From NCBI GenBank assembly GCA_002449555.1, contig DJXA01000142.1, positions 14,805 to 20,216 on the forward strand: DNA of 5,412 bases, in the 5' to 3' direction. Numbering within the stretch: position 1 is the stretch's first letter; the number at the start of each line of letters is the position of its first letter. The notes under the pieces are model-generated. The model searched no databases. It worked only from the letters and a program-made list of their open reading frames with translations, and was not told the DNA's origin. A program made the translations under genes and the position numbers. Source of the DNA: Atopobiaceae bacterium UBA7016. Lineage in GTDB: Bacteria; Actinomycetota; Coriobacteriia; Coriobacteriales; Atopobiaceae. Below, in pieces: positions 1-5,409 of this stretch.

Positions 1-482
1 GCAACGGCTTCCAGGCCCTCATCAAGCTGGGCCTCGTTCCCTATGGCGACATCCGCGCCATGGACGACACCTGCCCCACGCTCACCTTCAACACCATCGG
101 ACGCCACCAGAGCCGTCTGGTGCGCACGCGCGTGGCCAGCGACCTCTCTCCGTGGCTGTCCCAGTGCCAGGTGGACGACATCCACACCATCGCGATCAGC
201 CATGGCGAGGGCCGTTTTGTGGCCTCTGACCAGCTCATTGCTCAGCTGGCTGCGTCTGGCCAGATCGCCACGCAGTATGTGGACGAGCAGGGCGTGCCGT
301 CGCTTGACCTGAACGTGAACCCCAACGGCTCGATGCTCGCCATCGAGGGCATTACCAGCCCCGACGGCCGCGTGCTGGGCAAGATGGGCCACACCGAGCG
401 CTACAGCGCCGGTACCTTCAAGAACGTCCCGGGCAACCCCTACCAGCCGCTCTTCGCCGGCGGCGTCGCCTATTTCGCGTAA
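1..482 (+). CDS. purL: Phosphoribosylformylglycinamidine synthase, C-terminal glutaminase part (partial, 5' end outside window)
   Basis: This is the last 159 residues of a large fused PurL, the purine-pathway enzyme that uses ATP and glutamine to turn FGAR into FGAM in the cytoplasm. The first complete codons read NGFQALIKLG, which directly follows the nucleophilic Cys in the family motif (G-x-C-N-G-F-Q). The window's first two bases, GC, fit the end of a TGC Cys codon. The other two residues of the Cys-His-Glu triad are visible in GHTER, His at 390-392 and Glu at 396-398. SHGEGRF (from about 198) and the ending NPYQPLFAGGVAYFA are also typical of the class I glutaminase domain of single-chain PurL. 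The synthetase domains lie off the left edge. The gene is intact to its TAA stop and converges on the ecfT operon, with a long hairpin starting 10 nt after the stop. Confidence 0.93.
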   Translation, partial: NGFQALIKLGLVPYGDIRAMDDTCPTLTFNTIGRHQSRLVRTRVASDLSPWLSQCQVDDIHTIAISHGEGRFVASDQLIAQLAASGQIATQYVDEQGVPSLDLNVNPNGSMLAIEGITSPDGRVLGKMGHTERYSAGTFKNVPGNPYQPLFAGGVAYFA

Positions 483-492
483 CCACCTTCGA

Positions 493-576
493 CGCAATTT
501 AGGTCCCTGACTCCAAAATTGCGCTGCGTGACAACTATACCGCAGCGCAGTTTTGGAGTCAGGGACCTAAATTGCG
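493..576. repeat. 84-nt double-palindromic (BIME-like) intergenic element; possible bidirectional terminator
   Basis: Two 36-nt arms (493-528 and 541-576) are reverse complements at 35 of 36 positions. The one difference (T520/G550) still pairs as U-G in RNA. The loop is 12 nt (529-540). Each arm has its own symmetry: CGCAATTT at 493-500 pairs with AAATTGCG at 516-523 (8 of 8), and CGCAGTTT at 546-553 pairs with AAATTGCG at 569-576 (7 of 8 plus a wobble). The element is therefore two 31-nt units in inverted orientation joined by a short CTGCG...CGCAG stem. It fills the gap between the convergent purL and ecfT stops, ending 3 nt from the ecfT stop. There is no clear T-run on either side, so it is not a textbook intrinsic terminator, though such a helix could still stop transcription or protect both mRNA 3' ends. 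The layout resembles paired REP units or a MITE-like repeat; that assignment is inference. Confidence 0.9.
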
Positions 577-579
577 TTG

Positions 580-1374
580 CTAAGCGAGGGCGATGAGGAG
601 GGCGACGTACGCGGCTGTCGCGACGAGCGCGAGCCAATCGCTGGTGGCCATGCGAAGCGGGTGCCAGTGCCCGCGGGCAGCTCCGCCCTCATAGCAGCGG
701 GCGTCAAGGGCGCGCGAGAGGCCGTTCGCATGCCTCAGGCTGCTGGCCAAAAGTGCCACGATGACGGGGACGACGGCCTTCACGCGCTGGACGGGCGAAC
801 CCTCGGCAAGCGCGCCGCCGCGGGCGGTCTGTGCGTCGAGAATGGCCGACGCCTCGTCCGCCAGCGTGGGAATGAACCGCAGCATCAGCGAGAAGACCAT
901 GGCCAGCTCGTGGCCGGGAAGGCCGATGCGCGAAAGCGGCGCGAGCGCGGCGTCGAAGGCGTCCGTGAGCTGCGTGGGCGTGGTGGTAAGCAGCAGGAGC
1001 GCCGCAGCAATGACCGCCGCGACGAGGCGAAGCGAGTACAGAACCGCCGCCCACGCGCCGCCGGTAGTGATGGTGAGCGGCCCCAACGAGACGAGCGTCT
1101 GGCCCGCGCGCACGAGCAGGAGGTTGCAGACGCCCAGAATCGTCAGCATGGCCACGACGGGACGCACGGACTGCAGCACCTTTGCCACGGGCACGCGCGA
1201 GAGCGTGATGAGTGCGAGCGCCACCGCCCAGCTCAGGACGAGTTGCGGAAGGGTGTGCACAAAGAAGACCGACACCATGAGCGCAAGCATGCAGGCCACC
1301 TTGGCGCGCGGGTCCATGCGGTGAAGGAACGACTGGCCCGGCCAGTATTCACCCATCGAGAGCTTGAACGCCAT
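580..1374 (-). CDS. ecfT: ECF transporter transmembrane (T) component
   Basis: This 264-residue membrane protein links the two ATPase domains to the substrate-binding S component in energy-coupling-factor vitamin importers. It opens with a short tail containing GEYWPGQSFLHRMDPRAK, a typical EcfT N-terminus where the D-P-R/T-K element precedes the first membrane helix. Hydrophobic segments are at about residues 26-42, 44-60, 72-89, 107-130, 198-211 and 246-263. The cytoplasmic coupling region carries the two Ala-Arg motifs that contact the ATPases: TARGG (183-187) and DARCYEGG (224-231, a Cys where many homologues have Gly). The length is normal for the family. The ATG overlaps the ecfA stop by one base (TGATG) and has a strong SD, AGGAGGT, 6 nt upstream, so translation is probably coupled. 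It is the last gene of the riboflavin-transport operon and runs up to the 493-576 hairpin. Confidence 0.93.
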   Translation of the reverse strand: MAFKLSMGEYWPGQSFLHRMDPRAKVACMLALMVSVFFVHTLPQLVLSWAVALALITLSRVPVAKVLQSVRPVVAMLTILGVCNLLLVRAGQTLVSLGPLTITTGGAWAAVLYSLRLVAAVIAAALLLLTTTPTQLTDAFDAALAPLSRIGLPGHELAMVFSLMLRFIPTLADEASAILDAQTARGGALAEGSPVQRVKAVVPVIVALLASSLRHANGLSRALDARCYEGGAARGHWHPLRMATSDWLALVATAAYVALLIALA

Positions 1375-3161
1375 CAGCCCACCTCCTCGTTGCGTGAGGC
1401 GTCACGGGTGGCGACAAGGTCATCTACCAGCTGCTCAATGGTGAGCGGGGCCGTGTCCAGCCCCAAGGAGATGGCCCAACGCAGAGGCTCGGGAAGACCG
1501 AGGCCCGCGTCGTGAAGCGTCTTGTCATGTGCCGCGCAGAAGACTTCCTGCGGCGAACCCAACATGAGGAGCTTTGAGCGCGAGAGCACCACCACCTGCT
1601 GCGCCTTGGCGGCGTCGTCCATGGAGTGCGTCACGCGAATGGTGGTGACGCCGTGAGCGTGGATGTCTTCCAGGATGTGCTCGAGCTGTGAGCGGCCGCG
1701 CGGGTCAAGTCCCGCGGTGGGCTCGTCAAGCACGAGCACGTCCGGCTCCATGGCAAGGACGCCCGCGATGGCACAAAGCCGCTGCTGGCCGCCCGAAAGC
1801 TGGAAGGGGGAAGCTTCTTCCTTACCCGTTAGGCCAACAAGCGCAAGCGCGTGTGCGCAGCGCTTCTGCACCTCGTCAGGCGGCAGCTTCAGGTTGCGTG
1901 GACCGTACGCCACGTCCTCAAGAACGGTCTCGGCAAAGAGCTGGCGCTCGGGGTGCTGCATGACGTAGCCAACGTTCCCATGCAGCTTGCGGCGGTCCTT
2001 ACGGCTTGCGGTATCGATGCCCTTGACCACAATGCGGCCCTGGTCAGGCACCTCAAGCGCGCACAGCATCCGCACGAGCGTCGACTTGCCCGAACCGGTC
2101 TGGCCCACGATGGCGACCGAAGATCCGCCCGCAACAGCAAACGAGACGTCGTCCAACGCCTTATGGCTGTCCGCATCTCGGTACGAATACGAGACGCGCT
2201 CAACCTGTACCGCCGCCGCCTCCCCATTGGGGCCGGTCTCTAATGAGGGCTCCCCATGAGGGACGGGCCCAAGCGGGGAATCGGAAACAAGTGCATCGCG
2301 AAGCACGGCCTCGTCGCAGGTCCACGGCACGTCGAGGCCGCGCTCGCGCAACGCGCCCGCCAGCTGTGCGGTAAACGGAACCTCTAGGCCCAGTCCCGCG
2401 AGCTTCTCGCCGTGCGCAAACACCTCCTGCGGCGTGCCGTCAAGTGCCACGCGCCCATGGTCCATGACCACGACGCGGTCGGCCGCAAGCGCCTCGTCCA
2501 TAAAGTGAGTGATGTGCACGATGGTGGTGCCTAGGCCGCGTAGCTCGGCCATCACGCGCATGATGCCGCGACGTCCGCGCACGTCAAGTAGGGCGCCGGG
2601 CTCGTCCAGCACCAGCACGCGTGGCTCCATGGCAAGGGCGCCCGCGATGGCAACGCGCTGTTTTTGGCCGCCCGAAAGGTTGGACGGGTTGCTGCGTGCA
2701 TGGTCGGTCATGGCCACACGCGCAAGCTCGCGCGCGACGCGCCTGCCAATCTCGTCGGGCTCTAGGCACAGGTTCTCGGGACCAAACGCCACGTCCTCCT
2801 CGACGATGGAGGTGACGATCTGGTCGTCCGGGTTCTGAAATACCAGGCCCAGCTGGCGACGTGCGCGCCGGTAGGCCTCAAAGTCAACGCCGCTCGGCCC
2901 CAGCACGTTCTCGCCCGCAAGCGACACCGTGCCCTCATCGGGCGCAAGCAGGCCGCAGATGACGGACGCCAAGGTAGACTTGCCTGATCCGTTGGCGCCC
3001 AACACGCAGACGCGCTCACCCGCGGCCACCTCAAGTGTGACGTCATCCAGGGCGGTGATAACGCTGGGGCCGTCGCCGTAGCGTAGCGTGACATGACTGA
3101 GGGACACGACGGGTTGCGTCGCGTCCCTTATGACCTGGTCTTTGTTGGCCGGCACCGCCAC
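1374..3161 (-). CDS. ecfA: ECF transporter ATP-binding protein with two fused ABC ATPase domains (EcfA-EcfA')
   Basis: This 595-residue protein carries both nucleotide-binding domains of an ECF importer in one chain; most ECF systems encode them as separate EcfA1 and EcfA2 of about 280 residues. Domain 1 has Walker A GANGSGKST (55-63), Q-loop FQNPDDQ (Q109), signature LSGGQKQR (162-169), Walker B VLVLDEP (182-188, catalytic E187) and switch H219. Domain 2 has Walker A GQTGSGKST (353-361), Q-loop MQHPERQ (Q402), signature LSGGQQR (455-461), Walker B VLVLDEP (475-481, E480) and switch H512. A low-complexity linker lies at about 290-316. All catalytic residues are present in both halves; domain 1 has DEPGALLD after Walker B where domain 2 has the usual DEPTAGLD. 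The start is GTG at 3161, overlapping the ribU stop by one base (TAGTG), with GAGAG only 3 nt before it. A second in-frame GTG at 3155 has better SD spacing (9 nt), so the start is uncertain by two codons. Confidence 0.94.
   Translation of the reverse strand: MAVPANKDQVIRDATQPVVSLSHVTLRYGDGPSVITALDDVTLEVAAGERVCVLGANGSGKSTLASVICGLLAPDEGTVSLAGENVLGPSGVDFEAYRRARRQLGLVFQNPDDQIVTSIVEEDVAFGPENLCLEPDEIGRRVARELARVAMTDHARSNPSNLSGGQKQRVAIAGALAMEPRVLVLDEPGALLDVRGRRGIMRVMAELRGLGTTIVHITHFMDEALAADRVVVMDHGRVALDGTPQEVFAHGEKLAGLGLEVPFTAQLAGALRERGLDVPWTCDEAVLRDALVSDSPLGPVPHGEPSLETGPNGEAAAVQVERVSYSYRDADSHKALDDVSFAVAGGSSVAIVGQTGSGKSTLVRMLCALEVPDQGRIVVKGIDTASRKDRRKLHGNVGYVMQHPERQLFAETVLEDVAYGPRNLKLPPDEVQKRCAHALALVGLTGKEEASPFQLSGGQQRLCAIAGVLAMEPDVLVLDEPTAGLDPRGRSQLEHILEDIHAHGVTTIRVTHSMDDAAKAQQVVVLSRSKLLMLGSPQEVFCAAHDKTLHDAGLGLPEPLRWAISLGLDTAPLTIEQLVDDLVATRDASRNEEVG
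1381..1387 (-). promoter_or_regulatory. Strong ribosome binding site of ecfT inside the end of ecfA
   Basis: Read on the minus strand this is AGGAGGT, 6 nt before the ecfT ATG at 1374. It overlaps the last sense codons of ecfA (...E-E-V-G). It fixes the ecfT start, and with the TGATG overlap it allows both re-initiation and independent ribosome loading. Confidence 0.85.
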
Positions 3162-3739
3162 TAGCTCTCAAGCGCCTTGGAGATGGGCTTGTACACCAGC
3201 GCGGTGATGACGCAGTTCAGCGCAATCTTCAGCACGTTGAACGGCAGCAGCGTGGGCACGATCATGGCTACCACGGCCTCGCGCGGGGCGCCCATGTAGA
3301 TGGGGGTGACCACGATGTTGGCAAGGATGCAGCACGCCAGGCAGATGACGCCACCCACCACCAGGCCCGTGATGGCGCCGCGCATGGTGGTGTTGCGCTG
3401 GTAGATAAGCGAAGCCGGCAGCACGAGCGAAAGCGTGGCGATGATGGCCATCAGCGTTCCATAGATGCCGCTCTCCGTGGCGAGGTGCACCAGGTAGGGA
3501 AGCACCGAGACCACGACGCCAGTGGCGGGGCCAAACGCGAAGCCGGCGATGAGCGCTGCGATGGCGGAGGGGTCGTACTTGAGGAACGTCACGCCCGGCA
3601 GAATGGGGAACTCGATGAAGAGCGTGCAGATGGCAGCAACTGCGCAGAATAGCGCCGTGACAGCGATGCGCTTGGTTGACCAGCCGCTGCCTGCGGTGGT
3701 GGAGTGGGTGTCGTGACGTGCGCTGGAATTGGTGGCCAT
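3161..3739 (-). CDS. ribU: Riboflavin-specific S component of an ECF transporter
   Basis: This 192-residue membrane protein is the substrate-binding subunit that captures riboflavin outside the cell. The RibU hallmarks are FLKYDPS (52-58) after the first helix, AFGPATG (68-74), TPIYMG (145-150) and LLPFNVLK (164-171). The Asn-x-x-Lys pair in the last motif (N168, K171) and N141 match residues that contact the ribityl/flavin group in characterised RibU proteins, as I recall them. About six hydrophobic helices are seen (roughly 24-43, 59-76, 78-88, 93-113, 120-148, 155-185), as expected for an S component. A polar Ser/Thr/His-rich tail of about 22 residues precedes helix 1, and PYLVH replaces the commoner K-N-L-L-H. 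The ATG at 3739 has GGAGG 7 nt upstream. An FMN riboswitch immediately upstream independently supports riboflavin as substrate. It is first gene of the operon, overlapping ecfA by one base. Confidence 0.94.
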   Translation of the reverse strand: MATNSSARHDTHSTTAGSGWSTKRIAVTALFCAVAAICTLFIEFPILPGVTFLKYDPSAIAALIAGFAFGPATGVVVSVLPYLVHLATESGIYGTLMAIIATLSLVLPASLIYQRNTTMRGAITGLVVGGVICLACCILANIVVTPIYMGAPREAVVAMIVPTLLPFNVLKIALNCVITALVYKPISKALES

Positions 3740-3746
3740 AGTGGCG

Positions 3747-3751
3747 CCTCC
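3747..3751 (-). promoter_or_regulatory. ribU Shine-Dalgarno, directly abutting the riboswitch P1 helix
   Basis: GGAGG on the minus strand, with a 7-nt spacer to the ribU ATG. The nucleotide before it is the last base of the riboswitch P1 stem. Only 12 nt separate the aptamer from the start codon, so there is no room for a transcription terminator. Blocking ribosome access when FMN is bound is the likely control mode. Confidence 0.85.
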
Positions 3752-3875
3752 GTTTCTTCCATCCGGACTGTAACCGTTGGTTCTGGAATCTCACCAGATC
3801 GGCCGCCGCCTGCGGCTCGCGGACTGTGGGCCACGCCCATCACCGCCAGTGGGGAATCTCGCCCCGCCCTGAAAC
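3752..3875 (-). promoter_or_regulatory. FMN riboswitch (RFN element) controlling ribU-ecfA-ecfT
   Basis: Read on the minus strand from 3875 to 3752, the conserved RFN blocks occur in order. They are AGGGCGGGGCGAGATTCCCC (about 3870-3851) and ACTGGCGGT (3850-3842), then AGTCCGCGAGC (3825-3815), GATCTGGTGAGATTCCAG (3800-3783), a divergent AACCAACGGT, and AGTCCGGAT (3769-3761). P1 is closed by GTTTC (3875-3871) with GAAAC (3756-3752). This is the classic FMN-binding aptamer of riboflavin synthesis and transport genes. FMN binding is expected to lower expression of the downstream transporter. The variable P3 arm is short. The expression platform appears to be only the adjoining SD and start codon. 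Confidence 0.96.
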
Positions 3876-3881
3876 TGTATG

Positions 3882-3899
3882 TGGCTATGAGCATAGCCA
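3882..3899. promoter_or_regulatory. 18-nt palindrome, candidate operator in the ribU promoter
   Basis: TGGCTATG and CATAGCCA are perfect 8-bp half-sites separated by AG. With a 2-nt gap it is better suited to binding a dimeric protein as DNA than to forming an RNA hairpin. It lies 6 nt upstream of the riboswitch, where the ribU promoter should be. Minus-strand -10-like hexamers overlap it (TATGCT, 3895-3890) or sit beside it (CATAAT, 3904-3899). No convincing -35 pairs with either, so the promoter itself is tentative and the regulator is unknown. Confidence 0.5.
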
Positions 3900-3919
3900 T
3901 TATGTTTGCGCTGCGCAAC

Positions 3920-3939
3920 TACGCACCTGCAGGTGCGTA
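3920..3939. repeat. Perfect 20-bp palindrome, candidate protein-binding site
   Basis: The sequence TACGCACCTG is followed directly by its reverse complement CAGGTGCGTA with no spacer. It lies about 45 bp upstream of the riboswitch, around the -35 position of a ribU promoter that would use CATAAT at 3904-3899. No loop is available, so it is more likely a DNA operator than a terminator. I do not recognise the motif as that of a named regulator. Confidence 0.6.
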
Positions 3940-3947
3940 TGCGGAGT

Positions 3948-4013
3948 CACCAAGGACAGTCCTTCCTGGTTCCTGACCACCAAGGACTACGAAGGACGGT
4001 CCTTGGTGGTTCC
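3948..4013. repeat. Diverged tandem repeat forming a strong 12-bp hairpin
   Basis: Two copies of a unit beginning CACCAAGGAC (3948-3957 and 3978-3987) each continue to a GTCCTT..TGGTTCC half. The second copy carries an extra TACGAAGGAC of 10 nt. Within copy two, ACCACCAAGGAC (3976-3987) pairs perfectly with GTCCTTGGTGGT (3999-4010) around an 11-nt loop. Copy one forms only a weak version (AAGG, loop ACAGT, CCTT). AAGGAC occurs three times and GTCCTT twice, so several pairings compete. There is no T-run after it. It lies between the divergent ribU and 4108-4395 genes and may be an extragenic palindromic repeat or a regulatory hairpin. Confidence 0.7.
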
Positions 4014-4068
4014 GGATTGGGCTTCTCGTGGGCTCGGCGCCGCCGTCGCGGGCGGACGTCTCAGAGCG

Positions 4069-4076
4069 GCTACACT
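4069..4076 (+). promoter_or_regulatory. Possible -10 region for the 4108-4395 gene
   Basis: GCTACACT contains TACACT, a TAnnnT-type -10 hexamer, 31 nt before the ATG at 4108. The identical octamer precedes murB at 4402-4409 at a similar distance. No good -35 is seen 16-18 nt upstream, so this is weak. Confidence 0.3.
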
Positions 4077-4107
4077 CGTATCGTGTCCGCAGCAACAGAA
4101 AGCATCC

Positions 4108-4395
4108 ATGGGTAGCAGAAAGCCATCGGCAAAGAAGCGCCAAGTTGAGACGTTCAGGTCTCAATTGGGTGGATACGATGCTGCCTATGAGCGCATGCAG
4201 CGCGACCGCGCCAAGCTCGAGGAGCGGCGTGAGGCGGGGCGCCGGGCAAAGGTGTGCGAGTCGAAGAACCGCTACGCCACGCGCTGGGATGCCCAAGAAG
4301 CCATTGCCTCATGTGCGGAACATGGCAGAACCGGCCTTACCAGCTATCGCTGCGAGTTCTGTGGTGGCTGGCACCTTACCTCGCATCCCCGATAG
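4108..4395 (+). CDS. Small Cys/His-rich protein with a Y-x-C-x-x-C-G-x-W-H-L-T motif, function unknown
   Basis: This is a 95-residue soluble protein. The N-terminal half (1-48) is strongly basic and probably helical (YERMQRDRAKLEERREAGRR). The C-terminal half has CESKNRY at 50-56, an Ala-rich helix with Cys69, and YRCEFCGGWHLTSHP at 80-94. Cys50, Cys82, Cys85 and His89 (or His93) could bind one zinc. I recall the same C..K.RY ... Y.C..C..WHLT pattern in small uncharacterised proteins of actinobacteria and phages, but know no function. The basic arm plus a zinc knuckle suggests nucleic-acid or ribosome binding; this is inference. ATG 4108 has only a poor SD (AGAAAG). TTG 4003 is in frame after AAGGA and would add 35 residues, but they lie in the palindromic repeat and look non-coding. 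The gene is divergent from ribU and 49 nt upstream of murB on the same strand. Confidence 0.75.
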   Translation: MGSRKPSAKKRQVETFRSQLGGYDAAYERMQRDRAKLEERREAGRRAKVCESKNRYATRWDAQEAIASCAEHGRTGLTSYRCEFCGGWHLTSHPR

Positions 4396-4401
4396 GCCTG
4401 C

Positions 4402-4409
4402 GCTACACT
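4402..4409 (+). promoter_or_regulatory. Possible -10 region for murB
   Basis: GCTACACT, the same octamer as at 4069-4076, lies 35 nt before the murB ATG, 6 nt after the upstream stop codon. No convincing -35 is visible, so murB may equally be read through from the 4108 gene. Confidence 0.3.
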
Positions 4410-4432
4410 TGCTCACCCGTTTGCACCATTCC

Positions 4433-4438
4433 AAGGAG
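4433..4438 (+). promoter_or_regulatory. Ribosome binding site of murB
   Basis: AAGGAG lies 6 nt before the ATG at 4445. It decides the start against the much longer in-frame extension that runs up to 4028 through the preceding gene. Confidence 0.88.
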
Positions 4439-4444
4439 AGGAAT

Positions 4445-5368
4445 ATGTCCGATACCGGCTATGACAGTACGAGGCTTGCCCACCGACTCATGCAGATCGT
4501 GGGTGAGGACAACGTGCTGGTTGACGAGCCCATGAGCGAGCACACCACCTTTAAGATTGGCGGCCCTGCTGACCTGTTCGTGACGCCAGACGACGCGGAC
4601 GAGATTGCTGAGGTGCTGGAGGCGTGCCGCGCGGCTGAGGTTCCGTACTTCGTGCTTGGCTGCGGCTCTGACCTGCTGGTCTCTGACGAGGGGTATCGCG
4701 GTGTGATCATCTCGCTGACCGAGGGCCTGGTTGGAGTCACGGTTGATGGCAAGGAGATGAGCTGCCAGGCGGGCGTGGGCCTGCGCGAGGCCTCCGAGAT
4801 GGCCTGCGAGCTGGGGCTTTCTGGCCTTGAGTTTGCCTGTGGCATTCCAGGCTCCATCGGTGGCGCGTGCTTCATGAACGCCGGCGCGTACGGCGGCTGC
4901 ATGGCCGACGTGCTGAAGAGCGTGCGCGTCCTGCTTGCAGACGGCTCGGTTGACACGCTTGGCGTGGACGAGCTGAACCTGGGATATCGCAAGAGCCGCA
5001 TTGCCGACGAGGGCATGGTGGTGCTGAGCGCGACGTTTGCGCTGAAGAAGGGCGAGCCCGAGGAGATTCGTGCCACCATGGACGAGCTGACGCGCAAGCG
5101 TGAGGAGAAGCAGCCGCTTGAGCTGCCGAGCGCAGGCTCCACCTTCAAGCGTCCCGAGGGCTACTTTGCGGGCAAGCTCATCACCGATGCTGGGCTTAAA
5201 GGCTGGCAGTCGGGCGGCGCTGCGGTGTCAAAGAAGCACGCGGGCTTTGTGGTCAACGTGGGTGGCGCCACCGCTGCCGACGTCCATGCCGTAATCGAGC
5301 ACGTGCAGGACGAGGTCGAGCGCCAGTTTGGCGTGCGCCTCCAGCCCGAGGTGCGCTTCCTCGGTTAA
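4445..5368 (+). CDS. murB: UDP-N-acetylenolpyruvoylglucosamine reductase
   Basis: This 307-residue cytoplasmic flavoenzyme uses NADPH and FAD to reduce UDP-GlcNAc-enolpyruvate to UDP-MurNAc, the second committed step of peptidoglycan precursor synthesis. The FAD-binding half shows HTTFKIGGPADLF (33-45), LGCGSDLLVSDEGYRG (71-86), and GIPGSIGGACFMNAGAYGG (133-151). The substrate domain has YRKSRI (181-186, with the conserved Arg182). PSAGSTFKRPEG (228-239) supplies the presumed proton-donor Ser232, and QPEVRFLG at the end supplies Glu302. The length of about 300 residues and the AGST/AYGG pattern fit the short Gram-positive (type II) MurB rather than the E. coli type. The start is set by AAGGAG 6 nt upstream. 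It is complete, with a TAA stop. As an FAD enzyme it needs flavin, but its distance and opposite strand give no reason to link it to the riboflavin operon. Confidence 0.96.
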   Translation: MSDTGYDSTRLAHRLMQIVGEDNVLVDEPMSEHTTFKIGGPADLFVTPDDADEIAEVLEACRAAEVPYFVLGCGSDLLVSDEGYRGVIISLTEGLVGVTVDGKEMSCQAGVGLREASEMACELGLSGLEFACGIPGSIGGACFMNAGAYGGCMADVLKSVRVLLADGSVDTLGVDELNLGYRKSRIADEGMVVLSATFALKKGEPEEIRATMDELTRKREEKQPLELPSAGSTFKRPEGYFAGKLITDAGLKGWQSGGAAVSKKHAGFVVNVGGATAADVHAVIEHVQDEVERQFGVRLQPEVRFLG

Positions 5369-5377
5369 CGTTACGAT

Positions 5378-5409
5378 TGTTGACATTGCGGGGGCCTTCC
5401 TGGTCAACA
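5378..5409. repeat. Inverted repeat downstream of murB
   Basis: TGTTGAC (5378-5384) and GTCAACA (5403-5409) are perfect 7-bp arms around an 18-nt GC-rich interior. It starts 9 nt after the murB stop and reaches nearly to the window edge. It could be a weak terminator or an operator for the next gene. No T-run can be judged because the window ends. No gene start in the remaining 44 bases can be supported. Confidence 0.4.

Noticed and set aside
493..576. CRISPR repeat or classical intrinsic terminator
   Set aside because: There are only two copies in inverted orientation with no spacers, so it is not CRISPR. No T-run follows on either strand, so a standard intrinsic terminator is not shown.
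577..1515. Long plus-strand open frame of 312 codons
   Set aside because: It is antisense to ecfT, whose membrane helices and Ala-Arg motifs are unmistakable. Its translation is Arg/Glu/Gly/His-rich without domains, as expected for the reverse of a GC-rich gene.
3168..3794. Minus-strand open frame in another frame over ribU
   Set aside because: It is His/Arg-rich frame-shadow translation, begins inside the riboswitch and conflicts with the clear RibU reading frame.
3826..4107. Upstream in-frame extension of the small Cys/His protein
   Set aside because: It would start inside the FMN riboswitch and cross three palindromic elements. The residues are not protein-like, and the recognisable part starts after ATG 4108.
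4028..4444. Upstream in-frame extension of murB
   Set aside because: It would run through the 4108-4395 gene in another frame, adds about 139 residues absent from MurB, and bypasses the good SD at 4433-4438.
5380..5408. TTGACA as a plus-strand promoter
   Set aside because: The -35 is perfect, but no TATAAT-like hexamer follows at 16-18 nt (GTCAAC or TCAACA instead), and the window ends before any gene.
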